Assembly: GCF_016583985.1 (NCBI RefSeq)
Contig: NZ_NRSD01000020.1
Span: 1-64,000 of the forward strand
From: Thiocapsa imhoffii
Lineage (GTDB): Bacteria; Pseudomonadota; Gammaproteobacteria; Chromatiales; Chromatiaceae
Reading direction: 5' to 3'
Length of the DNA stretch: 64,000 nt
Shown here: one piece after another, positions 49,415 to 61,500 of the stretch
Numbering within the stretch: the stretch's first letter is position 1
Layout: the number at the start of each line of letters is the position of its first letter
Translations under genes and position numbers: made by a program
Notes under the pieces: generated by a model
Database searches by the model: none
The model's input: only the letters and a program-made list of their open reading frames with translations
Told to the model about the DNA's origin: nothing

Positions 49415-52400
49415 TGCTGCGTTTTTTCATCGATCGTCCAATCTTCTCCGCGGTCATCTCGATCATCATCGTGCTCGCCGGGCTGGCCGCGTTGCGGGTC
49501 CTGCCGATTGAGCAATATCCCGATGTGGTGCCCCCGCAGATCGTCGTCCAGGCCTATTATCCGGGTGCCAGCGCTCAGGTGCTGTCCGAGGCCGTCGCGG
49601 CTCCGCTTGAGCAGGAGATCAATGGCGTCGACAACATGATCTACCTGGAGTCATCGAGTACCGACTCCGGCTCGATCCAGATCACCGTGACCTTCGAAAT
49701 GGGCACGGATCCGGACCAGGCGGCCATCGACGTCAACAACCGTGTCCAGGCCGCGCTGCCACGTCTGCCCCAAGCGGTGCGCGATCAGGGGGTGCGCGTC
49801 CAAGCGCGCTCGACCAATATCCTCATGGTGGTGGTCCTGAGTTCGCCGGATGGGCGCTACGATCCGATCTTCCTCAGCAACTACGCCTTGCTCAACGTTC
49901 TCGATGAATTGGTGCGGCTCCCGGGGGTGGGGGAGGCATCGCTCTTCGGCGCCCAGGATTACGCGATGCGGATCTGGCTGCGCCCGGATCAACTCGCCCA
50001 GTTCGAGCTGACCCCGTCCGATGTGGCCACGGCGATCCGCCAGCAGAATGCCCAGTTCGTTGCCGGGCGCATCGGCGCCGAGCCGGTTCCGTCTGACCAG
50101 CCCCTCACCTTTACGGTCACGACCCGCGGGCAGTTGGTCGACCCGGCCGAATTCGAGCGCATCATCCTGCGCGCGGAACCCGATGGACGCATCCTACGCC
50201 TCGGCGATGTCGCGCGGGCCGAACTCGGTGCCCAAGACTATGGTTTCTCCGCGACCCACAATGGCCGTCCGACGGTTCCGCTGGGCATCTATCTGCAACC
50301 TGGTGCCAATGCCCTAGAGACCGCGCGGGCGGTGCGCGCGGCGTTGCGCGAGACCGCCGAGCGTTTCCCGGACGGGATCGTCCATCACATCCCCTACGAC
50401 ACGACGCAGTTCGTCGAGATCTCGATTCGCGAGGTATTCATCACGCTCCTGATCGCCGTCGGCCTCGTGGTCGTCGTGACCTTTCTCTTCCTGCAGCATC
50501 TGCGCGCGACCTTGATTCCGATTGTGGCGATCCCCGTCTCGCTGATCGGGACCTTCGCCGGCATGCAGGTGCTGGGCTTCTCGGTCAATCTGCTGACGCT
50601 GTTTGGGCTGGTGCTCGCAATCGGGATCGTCGTCGATAACGCCATCATCGTGATGGAGAACGTCGAGCGCCTGATGACCGAGCAGTCGTTGCGGGCGCGC
50701 GAGGCCTCGATTCAGACCATGCAGCAAGTCGCCGGTGCGGTGGTTGCCTCGACCCTGGTCCTGGTCGCCGTGTTCGCGCCCGTGGCCTTCCTCGGCGGCT
50801 TGACCGGCGAGCTGTACCGACAGTTTGCGGTGACCATCGCCGTTTCCGTCGTGGTCTCCGGCGTTGTGGCGCTGACCCTGACCCCGGCGATGTGCGCACT
50901 CTTGCTCGATCAGCAATCGCATGCGCCGAGCGCCCCCTTCCGCCTCTTCAACCGTTCCTTTGATGCCGTGACCGAGGCCTATGTGGCGACGGTATCCTGG
51001 GTGCTGCGCCACTGGGTGCTGGGTCTCATGCTGTTCGCCGGCTTTTCTGCCACCGCCCTCGTGTTACTCGAACGCATGCCCTCGGGGTTGGTGCCGCAAG
51101 AGGATCAGGGTGTGGCCCTGGTGGTCATGCAACTTCCCGCGGTTTCCGCGCTGGGCCGAACCGAGCAGGTTCGCGACACCCTATCGGAGCGGATCACGGG
51201 CTTCGAGGAGATCGAGGATTTCACCTCCTTCGCCGGCTTCGACATCCTCGCCGGCTCGCTGCGCACCAATGCCGCCGTCGGTTTTGCCAATCTGGCCGAC
51301 TGGAGTGAGCGACCCGCCGCCGCGCAGAGCGCCGCCGCCCTAGCCGGGCGCATCATGGGCGTTGGACTCGGTATCCAGGAGGCCAACGTCTTCGCCTTCA
51401 CACTGCCGCCCATCATGGGGCTCTCCTTGACCGGCGGGGTCGAAGGCTATCTGCAGGTTCGGGGCGACACCACGCCGGAACAGATCGAGGACCTCGCCCA
51501 GGAACTGGTCGCCAAGGGCAACGCTCGCCCAGAGCTGACCAACGTTCAGACCACCTTAACCACCGCGATTCCCCGCTATCACGCCGAGGTCGATCGCGAA
51601 AAGGCCATGGCCGCCGGTGTTCCCATCGCCGAGATTTTCGATGCCATGCGCAGCACCTTCGGATCTCTCTATGTCAACGATTTCACCTACGCCGGGCGTT
51701 TGTGGCAGGTGATCCTGCAATCGGACGGGGCCTTCCGCAACCAACCCGACGACCTGCGGCTGGTATTCGTGCGCTCGAGCAATGGTGACATGATCCCGCT
51801 GAGTTCGTTGGTGACCTTGGAGCGCACCAGCGGGGCCGATCTCATCAACCGCTTCAATCTCTACCCGGCGGCCAAGATCCTCGCCGATCCGGCGCCTGGC
51901 TACACCAGCGGAGAGGCCAAGGCGGCGCTCGAGGCGCTCGCGACCACTTTGGAACAACCCGGCGACAGTCTGCTTGGTTGGATCGGCGAGGCCTATCAAC
52001 TCGAGGTGGGTGCTGGGGCTGGCGTGCTCGCCTTCGGTCTCGGGATGTTAATGGTCTTCCTGATCCTCGCGGCGCAATACGAGCGACTCGTCCTACCCCT
52101 AGCGGTCGCCTCGGCGGTCCCCTTCGGTGTCCTGGGCGCGGCCATCGCCTCGTTCGGCCGCGGTTATCCCAATGACATCTATTTTCAGGTGGGGCTGTTG
52201 GTCCTGATCGGACTGGCGGCGAAGAATGCGATCCTGATCGTCGAGTTCGCCGCCCAGAACCGTCGTGCCGGGATGAGCTCGACGGAGGCCGCCACGGCCG
52301 CGGCGCGACAACGATTCCGCGCGATTCTGATGACCGCGCTGACTTTTATCATCGGCAGTCTACCCCTGGTCTTCGCAACCGGAGCCGGGGCGGCCAGTCG

Positions 52401-52542
52401 CCAGGAGATCGGCACTGTCGTGGTCGGCGGCATGCTCGCGGCCAGCACCCTCGCACTGGTGTTCGTTCCCCTGTTCTATCGGCTGCTCGAAGACCTCGCA
52501 TCCTGGGGAAGGCGTGGCGGTGCGGGTACGAAGCCAACCTGA
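49414..52542 (+). CDS. RND multidrug efflux pump (AcrB/MexB, HAE1 family)
   Basis: Inner-membrane proton-driven transporter of 1042 aa. It starts [20 protein letters not shown] as AcrB homologues do and has 12 membrane helices in two halves with large periplasmic loops. Conserved features: [18 protein letters not shown] with the proton-relay Asp in helix 4 ([11 protein letters not shown]), [14 protein letters not shown] in the second half with the relay Lys, and [12 protein letters not shown]. Length is typical. It is coupled to the adaptor gene and controlled by the divergent TetR gene. No TolC-type outer-membrane gene follows, so a channel encoded elsewhere must be shared. Confidence 0.93.
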   Translation: MLRFFIDRPIFSAVISIIIVLAGLAALRVLPIEQYPDVVPPQIVVQAYYPGASAQVLSEAVAAPLEQEINGVDNMIYLESSSTDSGSIQITVTFEMGTDPDQAAIDVNNRVQAALPRLPQAVRDQGVRVQARSTNILMVVVLSSPDGRYDPIFLSNYALLNVLDELVRLPGVGEASLFGAQDYAMRIWLRPDQLAQFELTPSDVATAIRQQNAQFVAGRIGAEPVPSDQPLTFTVTTRGQLVDPAEFERIILRAEPDGRILRLGDVARAELGAQDYGFSATHNGRPTVPLGIYLQPGANALETARAVRAALRETAERFPDGIVHHIPYDTTQFVEISIREVFITLLIAVGLVVVVTFLFLQHLRATLIPIVAIPVSLIGTFAGMQVLGFSVNLLTLFGLVLAIGIVVDNAIIVMENVERLMTEQSLRAREASIQTMQQVAGAVVASTLVLVAVFAPVAFLGGLTGELYRQFAVTIAVSVVVSGVVALTLTPAMCALLLDQQSHAPSAPFRLFNRSFDAVTEAYVATVSWVLRHWVLGLMLFAGFSATALVLLERMPSGLVPQEDQGVALVVMQLPAVSALGRTEQVRDTLSERITGFEEIEDFTSFAGFDILAGSLRTNAAVGFANLADWSERPAAAQSAAALAGRIMGVGLGIQEANVFAFTLPPIMGLSLTGGVEGYLQVRGDTTPEQIEDLAQELVAKGNARPELTNVQTTLTTAIPRYHAEVDREKAMAAGVPIAEIFDAMRSTFGSLYVNDFTYAGRLWQVILQSDGAFRNQPDDLRLVFVRSSNGDMIPLSSLVTLERTSGADLINRFNLYPAAKILADPAPGYTSGEAKAALEALATTLEQPGDSLLGWIGEAYQLEVGAGAGVLAFGLGMLMVFLILAAQYERLVLPLAVASAVPFGVLGAAIASFGRGYPNDIYFQVGLLVLIGLAAKNAILIVEFAAQNRRAGMSSTEAATAAARQRFRAILMTALTFIIGSLPLVFATGAGAASRQEIGTVVVGGMLAASTLALVFVPLFYRLLEDLASWGRRGGAGTKPT

Positions 52543-52849
52543 AAGACGCGTCCGAGGGAGTCGCGGAGATTGACGGGACGCCTCCGCTCCAATCATACTT
52601 GGTGTGTACAGCGTTTGCGGTCGATGCGGTGTGTCCCGCCCAAACACCTCGCGCACACCTCGCCCACCTGAGAGGATCACGCCACGCTCCGATCAACTGT
52701 CGCGATCGGGTGACCCGCGCTCCGAACATTGTGGTGCTCCCGTGGTCCGAATCGGCTCGATGACTCTTCCAGCACACTCACACCCAATCCATGTCTCCAA
52801 TCGACACCGCACCTGATCTGGTCCTCTGGCCATGACAGCAGGAGAGGCC
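52543..52849. other. Gene-less stretch before the protease gene
   Basis: About 300 bp, no gene recognised. Presumably holds the pump operon terminator and the protease promoter, neither identified with confidence. Confidence 0.4.
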
Positions 52850-55390
52850 ATGATCAAGAAGCACAACTGTGTGACCACCCGGTCTGATTCGATCAACCCC
52901 GCGTGGCGATCGCGCGCGCGCTGCGCCCTGCTCTTGGCGGTCTTCGCGTTGGTCCTCGCGCCCGCACTGGCGGCGGATCAGCGCGGCAGCGACCCGCACC
53001 CCTGGTCGGCGCGCTTCCCTGGTTCGGTGGAGGATCTGCTCCATGAGATCGCCTTTCCAGAGCCGGCCGTGGCTGCCGCTGAGCGCCACGCCCAGCTCCT
53101 GGACACCGCTGCTCGGCAGGGCTCGATTCCGGTCATCGTGCGTCTCCGAACGACCTTGGCGCCGGAGGCGATCCTCAATGCCGCGGCAGCTCGTTTGCAA
53201 CGCGACCAGCTTGCGGCCACTGAACAGCGCGTGTTGGACTGGTTGACGGCGACCACGGCGAAGACCGAGGCGCAATTGGGCGTGAAACGCTTCAACCTGA
53301 TTCCCGCAATGGCCATTCATGCCGACGAACACATGCTGCAACAGTTGCTCGCCGACCCGGAGGTGCTGGAGGTCGTGGAGGATACCCTATACGAGCCAAC
53401 CCTCCAGCAGAGCACCTCTTTGATCGGGGCTGACTGGGAGGGTGCATTCGCTGGTCGCACCGGGCAGGGCTGGGTGGTCGCGGTTCTCGATAGCGGAGTT
53501 GACCAGACCCATCCATTCCTCAGCGGCAAAGTGGTTGCCGAGGCCTGTTATTCGACGACAAATCGTTCTTGGGCATCGACCTCGTTGTGTCCTGGCGGCG
53601 TGTCCTCCTCGACCGCCAGAGGCTCGGGCGCGGATTGTCCCTCTAGTATCTCGGGTTGTGGTCATGGCACGCACGTGGCCGGGATCGCAGCCGGCAAGGG
53701 CAGCGGGTTCTCAGGGGTGGCACCGGACGCCCAGATCATTGCGATCAATGTCTTCAGCCGCTTCGACAGTTCGAGCCAATGCAGTCAATGGACTCCATGC
53801 TTGCGCGCCTACAACTCGGATATCATTCGCGGCCTCGAGCGGGTTTTCGAGCTCAGGGAAACGCATCGCATCGCGGCGGTGAATCTAAGCCTCGGTGGTG
53901 GGCGTTCGTTCAGCTCCTGTGATGAAGACGGCACGAAACCACTCATCGATCAGTTGCGTGCCGTTGGGATCGCCACCGTGATCGCCAGCGGCAATGATCG
54001 TCACACTGACAGCCTGAGCGCGCCCGCCTGTGTCTCGACCGCCGTCAGTGTCGGCAGCACGACCAAGAGCGACGGGGTGTCGGATTTCTCCAATACCGCG
54101 AATTTCCTTGACCTGCTCGCGCCAGGGAGCGGGATCAGGTCGTCGGTGCCCAGCGGTGGGTTTGAATCGAAATCCGGCACCTCAATGGCGGCCCCACACG
54201 TGGCCGGAGCCTGGGCGGTGCTCAAGCAAGCAAAACCCGATGCCAGCGTGTCCGAGATCCTCCGTGCGCTCAAGGACACGGGTGAGTTGATCACCGAGAC
54301 ACGGTCCGGAGCGGGAAACCGGATCAAGCCCAGAGTGCAAGTCGATCTGGCACTGACAAATCTGATCGGTGCGCCGCTGTCCACCAACAGACTGACGGTC
54401 GATGCCAATGGCGCATCCAGCGTGGCGATCAGCGCCAGCCCTAGTTCCTTTGCCGGCTCCACCAACTACACCCGCACGGGCATCGCAGCAGGGACAGCGA
54501 TCACGCTGACGGCGCCGAGCATGGCGGACGGCAGCCGCTTCAGCTCCTGGAGCGGCTGCGACAGCACTGAAGAGACCCGTTGCTCGGTGTCGATGAGCAG
54601 CAACAGGACCGTCACGGTGGCCTACCGTCGCGACGCCACCACCCGTCTTAACGCCGCGGTCTTACCCGGTGCGCGGGCGGTAGCGGTGAATCAGCCGGCG
54701 ACGGCCTTTGCGAGTGTGATCAACGCGGGTGGCGAGACGGCGCGGAGCTGTTCGTTGGTGTTGCCGGGCGGGGTGAACGCGGGATTCTTGTATCAGACTA
54801 CCAACGCGGCGAATGAGTTGGTGGGACGGGCGAATACGCCGGTCGATATCGCCCCAGGGGCCACGCAGGGGTTCTACTTCGCGGTGACCCCACGCGCGGC
54901 GTTTTCAGGCCGCGATCTGGCCTTGGTCTTTGAGTGTACCAACACCGCGTCGGCACCGTCGCAGCGGGGTCTGAATACCTTTTTGCTGACGGCGACGACC
55001 GCGGCGCCAGTGGACATGTTGGCGATTGGGGTGACGCCGAGTGGTGATGGCGTGGTGCGTCTGCCCAGTCAGAGCGGCACCGGTGCCTTTGCGGCGGCGG
55101 CGATCAACATCGGGCGAGCAGGTACGGTGCGGGTCTCGGCGGATGACGGGGGCGCTGGGTTGCCGCTGCAGATGCAGGTCTGCGAGACCGACGCGAGCGG
55201 GCGCTTCGTGGACTGTGGCGCGGCCCTGACGCGTTCGGTGGCGTCCGGTCAGGCGTTGACCTTCACGGTGGTGGTGACGGGGACGGGTCGTGCGGTGCCC
55301 TTTGATCCGGCGCGCAATCGGCTGTTCCTACGTTTCGCTGCCGGCGGGGCGACAGTCGGGGCGACCAGCGTGGCGGTGCGCACGCCTTGA
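52850..55390 (+). CDS. Secreted subtilisin-like (S8) serine protease
   Basis: Preproprotease of 846 aa. Signal peptide ([20 protein letters not shown]), then an inhibitor-I9-like prodomain ([20 protein letters not shown]; about residues 90-185). The S8 catalytic domain has Asp in [15 protein letters not shown], His in [14 protein letters not shown] and Ser in [14 protein letters not shown]. The C-terminal about 300 residues contain beta-rich repeats with a GWSGC-like motif ([17 protein letters not shown]) and a final domain rich in Gly/Ala that is partly duplicated downstream. ATG 52850 follows AGGAGAGG. Likely an exported protease with a surface or substrate-binding tail. Confidence 0.9.
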   Translation: MIKKHNCVTTRSDSINPAWRSRARCALLLAVFALVLAPALAADQRGSDPHPWSARFPGSVEDLLHEIAFPEPAVAAAERHAQLLDTAARQGSIPVIVRLRTTLAPEAILNAAAARLQRDQLAATEQRVLDWLTATTAKTEAQLGVKRFNLIPAMAIHADEHMLQQLLADPEVLEVVEDTLYEPTLQQSTSLIGADWEGAFAGRTGQGWVVAVLDSGVDQTHPFLSGKVVAEACYSTTNRSWASTSLCPGGVSSSTARGSGADCPSSISGCGHGTHVAGIAAGKGSGFSGVAPDAQIIAINVFSRFDSSSQCSQWTPCLRAYNSDIIRGLERVFELRETHRIAAVNLSLGGGRSFSSCDEDGTKPLIDQLRAVGIATVIASGNDRHTDSLSAPACVSTAVSVGSTTKSDGVSDFSNTANFLDLLAPGSGIRSSVPSGGFESKSGTSMAAPHVAGAWAVLKQAKPDASVSEILRALKDTGELITETRSGAGNRIKPRVQVDLALTNLIGAPLSTNRLTVDANGASSVAISASPSSFAGSTNYTRTGIAAGTAITLTAPSMADGSRFSSWSGCDSTEETRCSVSMSSNRTVTVAYRRDATTRLNAAVLPGARAVAVNQPATAFASVINAGGETARSCSLVLPGGVNAGFLYQTTNAANELVGRANTPVDIAPGATQGFYFAVTPRAAFSGRDLALVFECTNTASAPSQRGLNTFLLTATTAAPVDMLAIGVTPSGDGVVRLPSQSGTGAFAAAAINIGRAGTVRVSADDGGAGLPLQMQVCETDASGRFVDCGAALTRSVASGQALTFTVVVTGTGRAVPFDPARNRLFLRFAAGGATVGATSVAVRTP
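55093..55375 (+). repeat. Direct repeat, copy 1 (3' end of the protease gene)
   Basis: This 283-bp segment, encoding the protease tail from [20 protein letters not shown] onward, recurs almost unchanged at 58042-58324 in the same orientation. The two copies are offset by 2949 bp. Confidence 0.9.
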
Positions 55391-55441
55391 CATGAGCGCC
55401 TCTGCTGCACGGGCGACGGGATCGGCTTGACCCCAAGCGGT

Positions 55442-57016
55442 TTAGGCCCTGATTACCTCAATGCACCGCCCGTGCAGACTCTTCGCCGCGCTGACCCCGG
55501 TGCGCTCGCGGATCGGCGGTTGAGCGGCGCGCCGGTCGAAGATCACCAGCCAGCCGGTCTCCAACCCCAAGCCGGCCAGATACGCATCCAGTTGTTCCAG
55601 TCCCTCACCGAGCGGATCGGGCGCCCCCTCGCGCCACACCTTCAGCTCCATGCCCAGGGTGACCATCCCGTAGCGTAGGCACAGATCCATCCGCCCCATG
55701 CCGATGGCATATTCGCGCTCCAGGGTGCCGCCGCCATTGATGACCCGATGCAGAAAGGCCATCAACACCAGATGCGGGGCGATCTCGTGATAGGGCGCGC
55801 TGCGCAGCAGTGGCTCGCCGTGCTGGCGCCAAAAGGCGAGGAAGGCATCGAGCAAGCGATCGGTGTTGAGGCTGCCATCGCTGTTCAACCAGGTCGGGGC
55901 GATGCGGGGCAGCGAATCCTGCGGCCCGCTCGCCAACGCCCGCGGCAGCACTTCGCGGTAGATGGGATTGGCGATCACCAGCCCGCCCTCGACGTCGCGC
56001 CGCAGCAGGCCTAGGTCCACCAGATACTGGCGATCATCCTCCGTCACCTCACCGAGAGCGGTCCCCGCCAGCATCGGCTCGATCACCCGGCGCACCCGCG
56101 GCTCGCGCAGCTTGTCGGCCAACTGGTCGAGATGCGTGACGCGCTCTAGGATCATCCCCTCCTGGGCCTGATCGATCAGCGCCCGGGTGATGGGCTGCGT
56201 CCGGTCACGGCCCGCGGGCATCTCGAAGCAGGCGCGGTAGGCCAGCGCGTTGACCAGCCAGGGCTGACCCAGGGTGAGTTCCCAGACCCGCGCCAGTGCT
56301 TCGGGGGTGAAGACCTGACCGGTCTCGGCGGTGTGCTCGAGCAGCAGCGTCTGGACCTCGGCGGCGGTGAAGTCACCGAGCCGCAATGACTTGGCCTTGA
56401 TGTTGAAGGCACTGCCGCCAGTGATGATCGCCGCCTCGGCGCTGGAGTGGATTCGGTAGTCGCGGAGATCGCGCACGCCGCACAGGATGACCGTCTGCGG
56501 AAAATCCGTCGGGCGTTGCGGATAGCCGGCACGCAACTGGCGCAGCAGGCTGATCAGGGTATCGCCCACCAGGGCGTCGACCTCGTCGAGCAAGAGGATC
56601 GCCGGGCGTGCATCGAGACTGGCCCAGAACGCCAGCAACCGGGTGAGACGGTCTTCGGGGGCCAGAGTACCACCCTCGCCCTGTTGCCAGACGTCGACCC
56701 GGGTGTCGCCCAGATCATGCGTGATGGAACGCCCCAACACGCTACAGATCGCCGCCATGCCGCGCGCGACGTCCTCGCGCGTTGTCTGAGCCGCCTCGAT
56801 GTTGGCATAGACGGCGCGATAGCGTCCGTCCCGGTTCAGATGCTCCATTAGAGCCAGCAGGCAAGTGGTCTTGCCGGTTTGGCGCGGGGCGTGGAGCAGG
56901 AAATACTTCTTTTGTTGGATCAGCATCGGGACCTCGTCCAGATCCCAACGTTCCAGCGGCGGAAGGCAGTAGTGATCCTCCGGTCGAACTGGGCCTTCGG
57001 TGGTGAAAAAGCGCAT
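55442..57016 (-). CDS. AAA ATPase with C-terminal PD-(D/E)XK-like domain
   Basis: Protein of 524 aa. It opens MRFFTTEGPVRPEDHYCLPP, then Walker A APRQTGKTT (about residues 44-52), Walker B PAILLLDEVDAL (about 140) and LRLGDFTAAEVQTLLLEHT, typical of the AAA family of standalone ATPases linked to mobile or defence loci. The C-terminus carries GRMDLCLRYG, LGMELKVWREG and QLDAYLAGLGLETGWLVIFD, fitting a PD-(D/E)XK nuclease core (D...ExK...Q..Y). GAGGTG precedes ATG 57016. It is antiparallel to the protease and lies between two direct repeats together with ParDE. It could be a toxin or a defence protein; substrate unknown. Confidence 0.75.
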   Translation of the reverse strand: MRFFTTEGPVRPEDHYCLPPLERWDLDEVPMLIQQKKYFLLHAPRQTGKTTCLLALMEHLNRDGRYRAVYANIEAAQTTREDVARGMAAICSVLGRSITHDLGDTRVDVWQQGEGGTLAPEDRLTRLLAFWASLDARPAILLLDEVDALVGDTLISLLRQLRAGYPQRPTDFPQTVILCGVRDLRDYRIHSSAEAAIITGGSAFNIKAKSLRLGDFTAAEVQTLLLEHTAETGQVFTPEALARVWELTLGQPWLVNALAYRACFEMPAGRDRTQPITRALIDQAQEGMILERVTHLDQLADKLREPRVRRVIEPMLAGTALGEVTEDDRQYLVDLGLLRRDVEGGLVIANPIYREVLPRALASGPQDSLPRIAPTWLNSDGSLNTDRLLDAFLAFWRQHGEPLLRSAPYHEIAPHLVLMAFLHRVINGGGTLEREYAIGMGRMDLCLRYGMVTLGMELKVWREGAPDPLGEGLEQLDAYLAGLGLETGWLVIFDRRAAQPPIRERTGVSAAKSLHGRCIEVIRA

Positions 57017-57273
57017 CGGACACCTCGTGGGTGAAGGCATGGCCCGAGCATAGCACGCGGGTTTCGCCCGCATCGCTGACCAGAACGATGCCGTAGGCGC
57101 AGTCTTGCCGGCGCTGGCATGGCGGAGAGGTTCAAGCGCGGCCAAGGGACGCCCCACGAGATGCTTCGGTCGTGATGGTGCGATTTACAATCGCAGCCGA
57201 TAAGGCGGAGTCGTCACGGGGCGTGCCGCAGATCAGCGCACTAGGAACCCTGAGGTTCAAGTGGTCTTATTGA

Positions 57274-57561
57274 CTATAGAAGGCGTTCCAAATCACGGGA
57301 TCCGCAAAGGACTCGGACGAGTTCGATGCCGTCGTCGAGCGGAAAATAGAAGATCAAATAGTTTCCTTCGGGATGGCTTCGCAAGCCCGGCCGAAGCTCG
57401 TCGCGGGGAGCCCCTGTGTTCGGAAAGTCAGCGAGAGCGAGGCATCGCTCCTCGATCCGATCAAGAAATCGATCCGCATTATGCGGACTATCCTGGGCGA
57501 TGTACCACCAAATATCGTCGAGGTCGCTTTCCGCTTCCGGTCGTTTCAGTAACCGCGGCAT
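57274..57561 (-). CDS. parE: ParE/RelE-type toxin
   Basis: Toxin of 95 aa in the RelE/ParE superfamily. It reads LLKRPEAESDLDDIWWYIAQ, then RFLDRIEERCLALADFPNTG, then HPEGNYLIFYFPLDDGIELV with RVLCGSRDL. The PEAESDLDDIWWYIA start and the lack of RelE catalytic basic residues fit ParE, which targets gyrase. ATG 57561 lies 7 nt after the antitoxin stop, so the genes are co-transcribed. The module is complete and lies between the 283-bp direct repeats. Confidence 0.85.
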   Translation of the reverse strand: MPRLLKRPEAESDLDDIWWYIAQDSPHNADRFLDRIEERCLALADFPNTGAPRDELRPGLRSHPEGNYLIFYFPLDDGIELVRVLCGSRDLERLL

Positions 57562-57568
57562 TGGAATG

Positions 57569-57829
57569 TCATCCTGAGCCTTGTTGCGCAGCAAGCCGCT
57601 TGCGGCCTCGCGCCTTGATGTCTTGGACATCCAACGGGGTTGCCTCGCCACTGTCGATCCCTTTCTGGATGGCGTCTTTTAGCTCCGCAAGTCGTAAGTC
57701 GCGCTCCTGGTCGCGTTCCTCCAAGAGACGCAGGGCCTCATGCATCACCTCGCTTTCGGAATTGTAAAGCCCGCTCGCAACCTTGCCTTTCACCAGTTCC
57801 TCAAGATGGGGAGTCAGGGAGATGTTCAT
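57569..57829 (-). CDS. parD: ParD-type antitoxin
   Basis: Antitoxin of 86 aa. The N-terminal ribbon-helix-helix reads MNISLTPHLEELVKGKVASG then LYNSESEVMHEALRLLEERD, the ParD/CopG pattern. The acidic, helical C-terminus (LRLAELKDAIQKGIDSGEAT) would bind the toxin. It starts the two-gene operon and probably autoregulates it. No operator was defined in the 210 bp upstream, which otherwise hold no recognised gene. Confidence 0.87.
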   Translation of the reverse strand: MNISLTPHLEELVKGKVASGLYNSESEVMHEALRLLEERDQERDLRLAELKDAIQKGIDSGEATPLDVQDIKARGRKRLAAQQGSG

Positions 57830-58041
57830 GTGCCTAGGTCCTCCGCTTCGGCGACAGTGACGGTGACGAGATAGAGGCGATCATTTGTAGCCTGAAACCT
57901 CGCACGAATCCAGCACAAGCAGGACGCGTCTTGGCCGGAAGCTGTGGCTCTACCCATCGCGCACTTCAACTCCTGGCGCCTCCAACGGGTGGTCTTCGGC
58001 TTGCCGGATCCCCGTAGGGGCGTGGCCTGCACGCGCTTGCA

Positions 58042-58324
58042 GGCGGCGGCGATCAACATCGGGCGAGCAGGCACGGTGCGGGTCTCGGCGGATGATGGCG
58101 GCGCTGGGTTGCCGCTGCAGATGCAGGTCTGCGAGACCGACGCGAGCGGGCGCTTCGTGGACTGTGGCGCGGCCCTGACGCGTTCGGTGGCGTCCGGTCA
58201 GGCGTTGACCTTCACGGTGGTGGTGACGGGGACGGGGCGTGCGGTGCCCTTTGATCCGGCGCGCACCCGGCTGTTCCTGCGCCTCGCTGGCGGCAGCGCG
58301 ACGGTCGGGGCGACCAGTGTGGCC
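58042..58324 (+). repeat. Direct repeat, copy 2 (orphan protease-tail fragment)
   Basis: Second copy of 55093-55375, with only scattered substitutions and still in frame ([20 protein letters not shown] and onward). It has no protease gene in front of it and runs on for 100 bp before decaying, so it is a gene remnant. Together with copy 1 it brackets the ATPase and ParDE genes. Confidence 0.88.
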
Positions 58325-58523
58325 GCAGTGCGGAGAGCGCCAGAGCCCCGCCTGTCGCCATCATGCTGGTTCTTGCGAAACCGCTTCGGTATGCGTTCAC
58401 TCTCGGTCCTATGCTCCTTGTCGATGAAACGGTGAAGGTGAACAACGGTCACCTTCGGGCCGCCGATGGTGCTGTCGGAACGAGGTACCGAGCTTTGGCA
58501 GCGAACCGACGCGAGCCCCGAGG
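58325..58523. other. Gene-less stretch after the repeat
   Basis: About 200 bp without a recognised gene, between the orphan protease-tail fragment and the 3' end of the AsmA-like gene. Confidence 0.4.
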
Positions 58524-61500
58524 TCACTTCTTGTTATCTCCGGAGCGCCCCGGCGAGTTGATGAGGTGCAGTTTTGGCGTGCTGTCGGTGAGGCTGATCG
58601 AGACGCTGAACGGTTGAATCACCGCGGAGAGCTCGCCGTTGAGAAGGGAGTCCTGCATCTTCAGGTCGGCGAAGAGGACGAGCGGGCCGGCGCTGAGGCG
58701 TGCATTCCAGAGATGGATACTTTCCTCGCGCAGCCGGATCCGGGCCGTGCCCGCAACGTCGGGGACGGTGAGCAGGCGTCCGAGCCAATCGCGCTCGCGC
58801 GCTTGGGCGACAAAGAGTCGGGCGAGCAGACCGGTGTCGCGCATCCCGAGCGACAGCCGGGATTCGAGTCCGAGCGGCTCGGTCCAGACCAATCGGGCCT
58901 CGTCGAGTCGGAGCTCTGCCCACCAATCGGCGGTTTCGCTGCCGTCGGACGCGGTCAGTGTCATCCCGTCGAGCCGGATGCGCGAGCCGGAGGCATCGAA
59001 GGTCATGGACGCGATGTCGCCTTCGCGGAGCCGGGCCTCCAGCACGAGGTTGCCGCCGAGCTCTTGCGTGTCCATGCGGATGCGCGTGTCGTGGCTCGTC
59101 AGGTCGATCTCGCCGTTGGCTTTGTGACCGTCGAGATGGAAGAGCATGCTCAGATCCGCGCTGCCGGAGAGCAGCGCGAGGCCGGCGTCTGCCGGGAGGT
59201 AGCGGTTGTAGACCGAGAGATCCATCAGCTTCGCTTCGGGCAGGCTGATCCGGGTGGTCATGTTAAGGGCCGGGTTGGCGCCGGTCGCCCGCTTCAGGCT
59301 GGGTGTCCGGGTCTGCAGGTTGAGGTTCCGTCCCTCGATATCGCTCTCTGAGCCCGCTTGGCGTCCGAGCGAGAAGCGGGGGAGCGTCAGCTCCAGCGCG
59401 GCGCCCGGATCGCGCTCGCGCCCGTCGGTCACGAGGCTCAGCCGGCCGTCGCCCTCTGCGCGATAGTCCAGGAAGTCGACCTGGAGCGGTGTGGCGTCGA
59501 TCCGCACCCGGCTGCCGGGCGCGAGTGTCTCGTGGCCCAGGATGAGGTCGGCATCGATCCGCCCTTCGCCGCGCACCCGCACGCCGTGCTCGCGCGGCAG
59601 AAAGTTGTCCAGAAAGCCGAGTTGGGTGACGCGCCCCTCGAGCGCGATGCGGCCTTGCAGGGCACGGTTGGGCTTGTTCGCTGCATCCAGCCAGTCGGTG
59701 AAGCGGGCTTCTTTCAGATCTAGGGTGGTGCGCAGTCGCTCGTTGCGGGCATCCCCGGCGGCGTGCAGCTCGACGCTGGTGCCGGAGAGGTCGAGCATAC
59801 TGCCGTCCAGGCTCAGCGTCCGCAGCGCGAGGTCGAGACGCAATCCGCCCTCGACCGCGGTCTCGAAGAGCTCGCCGCTGATGCCCTCGCCCTTGAGCCG
59901 CAGACTGCCGCTGGCCTGCTGGGCGTCGAGTCGGACCAGGCCCTCGCTCAGGGCGCTGCCGTTGCGCAATCGAAAGGGTGCCTGTTCCGGGAGATAACGG
60001 TTGAGCACGCCGACATCCGGCATCCGGGCGCCGTCCCAGCGCAAGGTGACGCGCGCGGCATCGGCCGAGAGGTCGGCCAAGGCTTGGCCGGACGGCGCGG
60101 GTGTTTCGATATCCAGTGCGATGTCGGCCGCATCGAGTAGCGGCCGGGGATCGTCCCGATGCCGGAGACGGGCCTCGCTGAAACGGGCCTCCAGCGTCAG
60201 TGTCTCGCCCGCGTTGCCGTCTTGCCAGCGGGCATCGAGTGCGCCGGTGCCGCCGATCTCGAAGTCCAGGAGGCGCGCGCTGAGCGTACCGGCCTCGACC
60301 GTCAGACGGCTGCCGCTGGCGGGCTGGCTGTCGACGATGTTCAACTCGGTGAGCAGGGTGCCACGGCCGTCGAGTCGGATGCCGCGGCCACCCAGGGTGT
60401 GACCCAGGAAGGCGTCGAAGAAGCCGAGGTGGCTGATCTCGCCGGAGAGTCGGAGGTGTCCGTCAATAGGGAGCGGGTCGGGGCGTTGGTTCATGGCCCG
60501 CAACTCGGCGATGGGACGGGTGAGCCTGAATCGGGCATCGTCGAGGCTGAATTGGGTGATTAAGGGGGCGGACTGATCTGGTAGCGCGTCGGCGAGGGCC
60601 TCCAGGTGCAGCCGGGTGCTCGACAGGTCCAGTGTCTGGTCGGTCGAGTTCAGTCCGTTGATGCGCAGATCGAGTCGGAGCTTGCCCTCGACGTCGGTCT
60701 CCAGCAGGGTCAATCGGACCTCGTCGCCATGCAGATCGAGCGTGCCGTGCAGCCGGTCGTCCTCCCAGGTGAGGACGGCATCGAGTCCGGCCAGGCCGCC
60801 GCGCACGGCCACCGGGCTGCCCGGCGGGAGATAGCGCGAGAAGACGGCGATGTCCGGGACGACGGCCGATGTCCACCTGAGCGTGGTCTGCTCGGGTCGG
60901 TCCGGGGGTTGGAGGAGGTTGGCCCCGGCGATGCGCGACTCCAGGCGAAACGCTCGGCTGTCGAGGAATCGCGTGTCCTCGCCTTGGTCGCGCATCTCCA
61001 CATCAGTGAGGTCGATGCCGAGGACCGTTTCGGTTCGGCCCTCTCCGTTGGAAACCACCTGAAGCTCGACGCGCCCGGCGCCGGAGAGTCGGTAGAGGCT
61101 GGTGTCGCCGATCGGCCGCGGTGTGCCATCGGCATCCGCACCGGGATTCAGCGTCACGCCGAGCGAGGGCGAGTCGAGACGCAGTCGACTGCCGGGCTCG
61201 AGGTGGCCCCGGTCGATCGACAGCGCGGCCGTGAGGTCGCCGTATCCGGACAGGCTCAACCAGGGGATCTCTTGCAGATCATCGTTGAAGAGGTCCCAGG
61301 CATCGGCCTTCGCCGAGAGGGTCAGATCGCCCGAGATGAAGCGCAGGATCTGCGCGCCCGGGTTTTCGGCGAGGGTGAGCGGGGCAAGTTGCAGGTGCGC
61401 GGCAATCGCCAGATCGCGCGACAAAACAGCGTCTTCGCGGAGCACGCTGGCCTGGTCCAGGTCGAAACGCAGACTGTCGACCTGGAGGTGATCGCCGCGC

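Noticed and set aside
57826..58074. Minus-strand frame of 82 codons upstream of parD
   Set aside because: No recognisable family, odd composition, and it overlaps the edge of the duplicated repeat.
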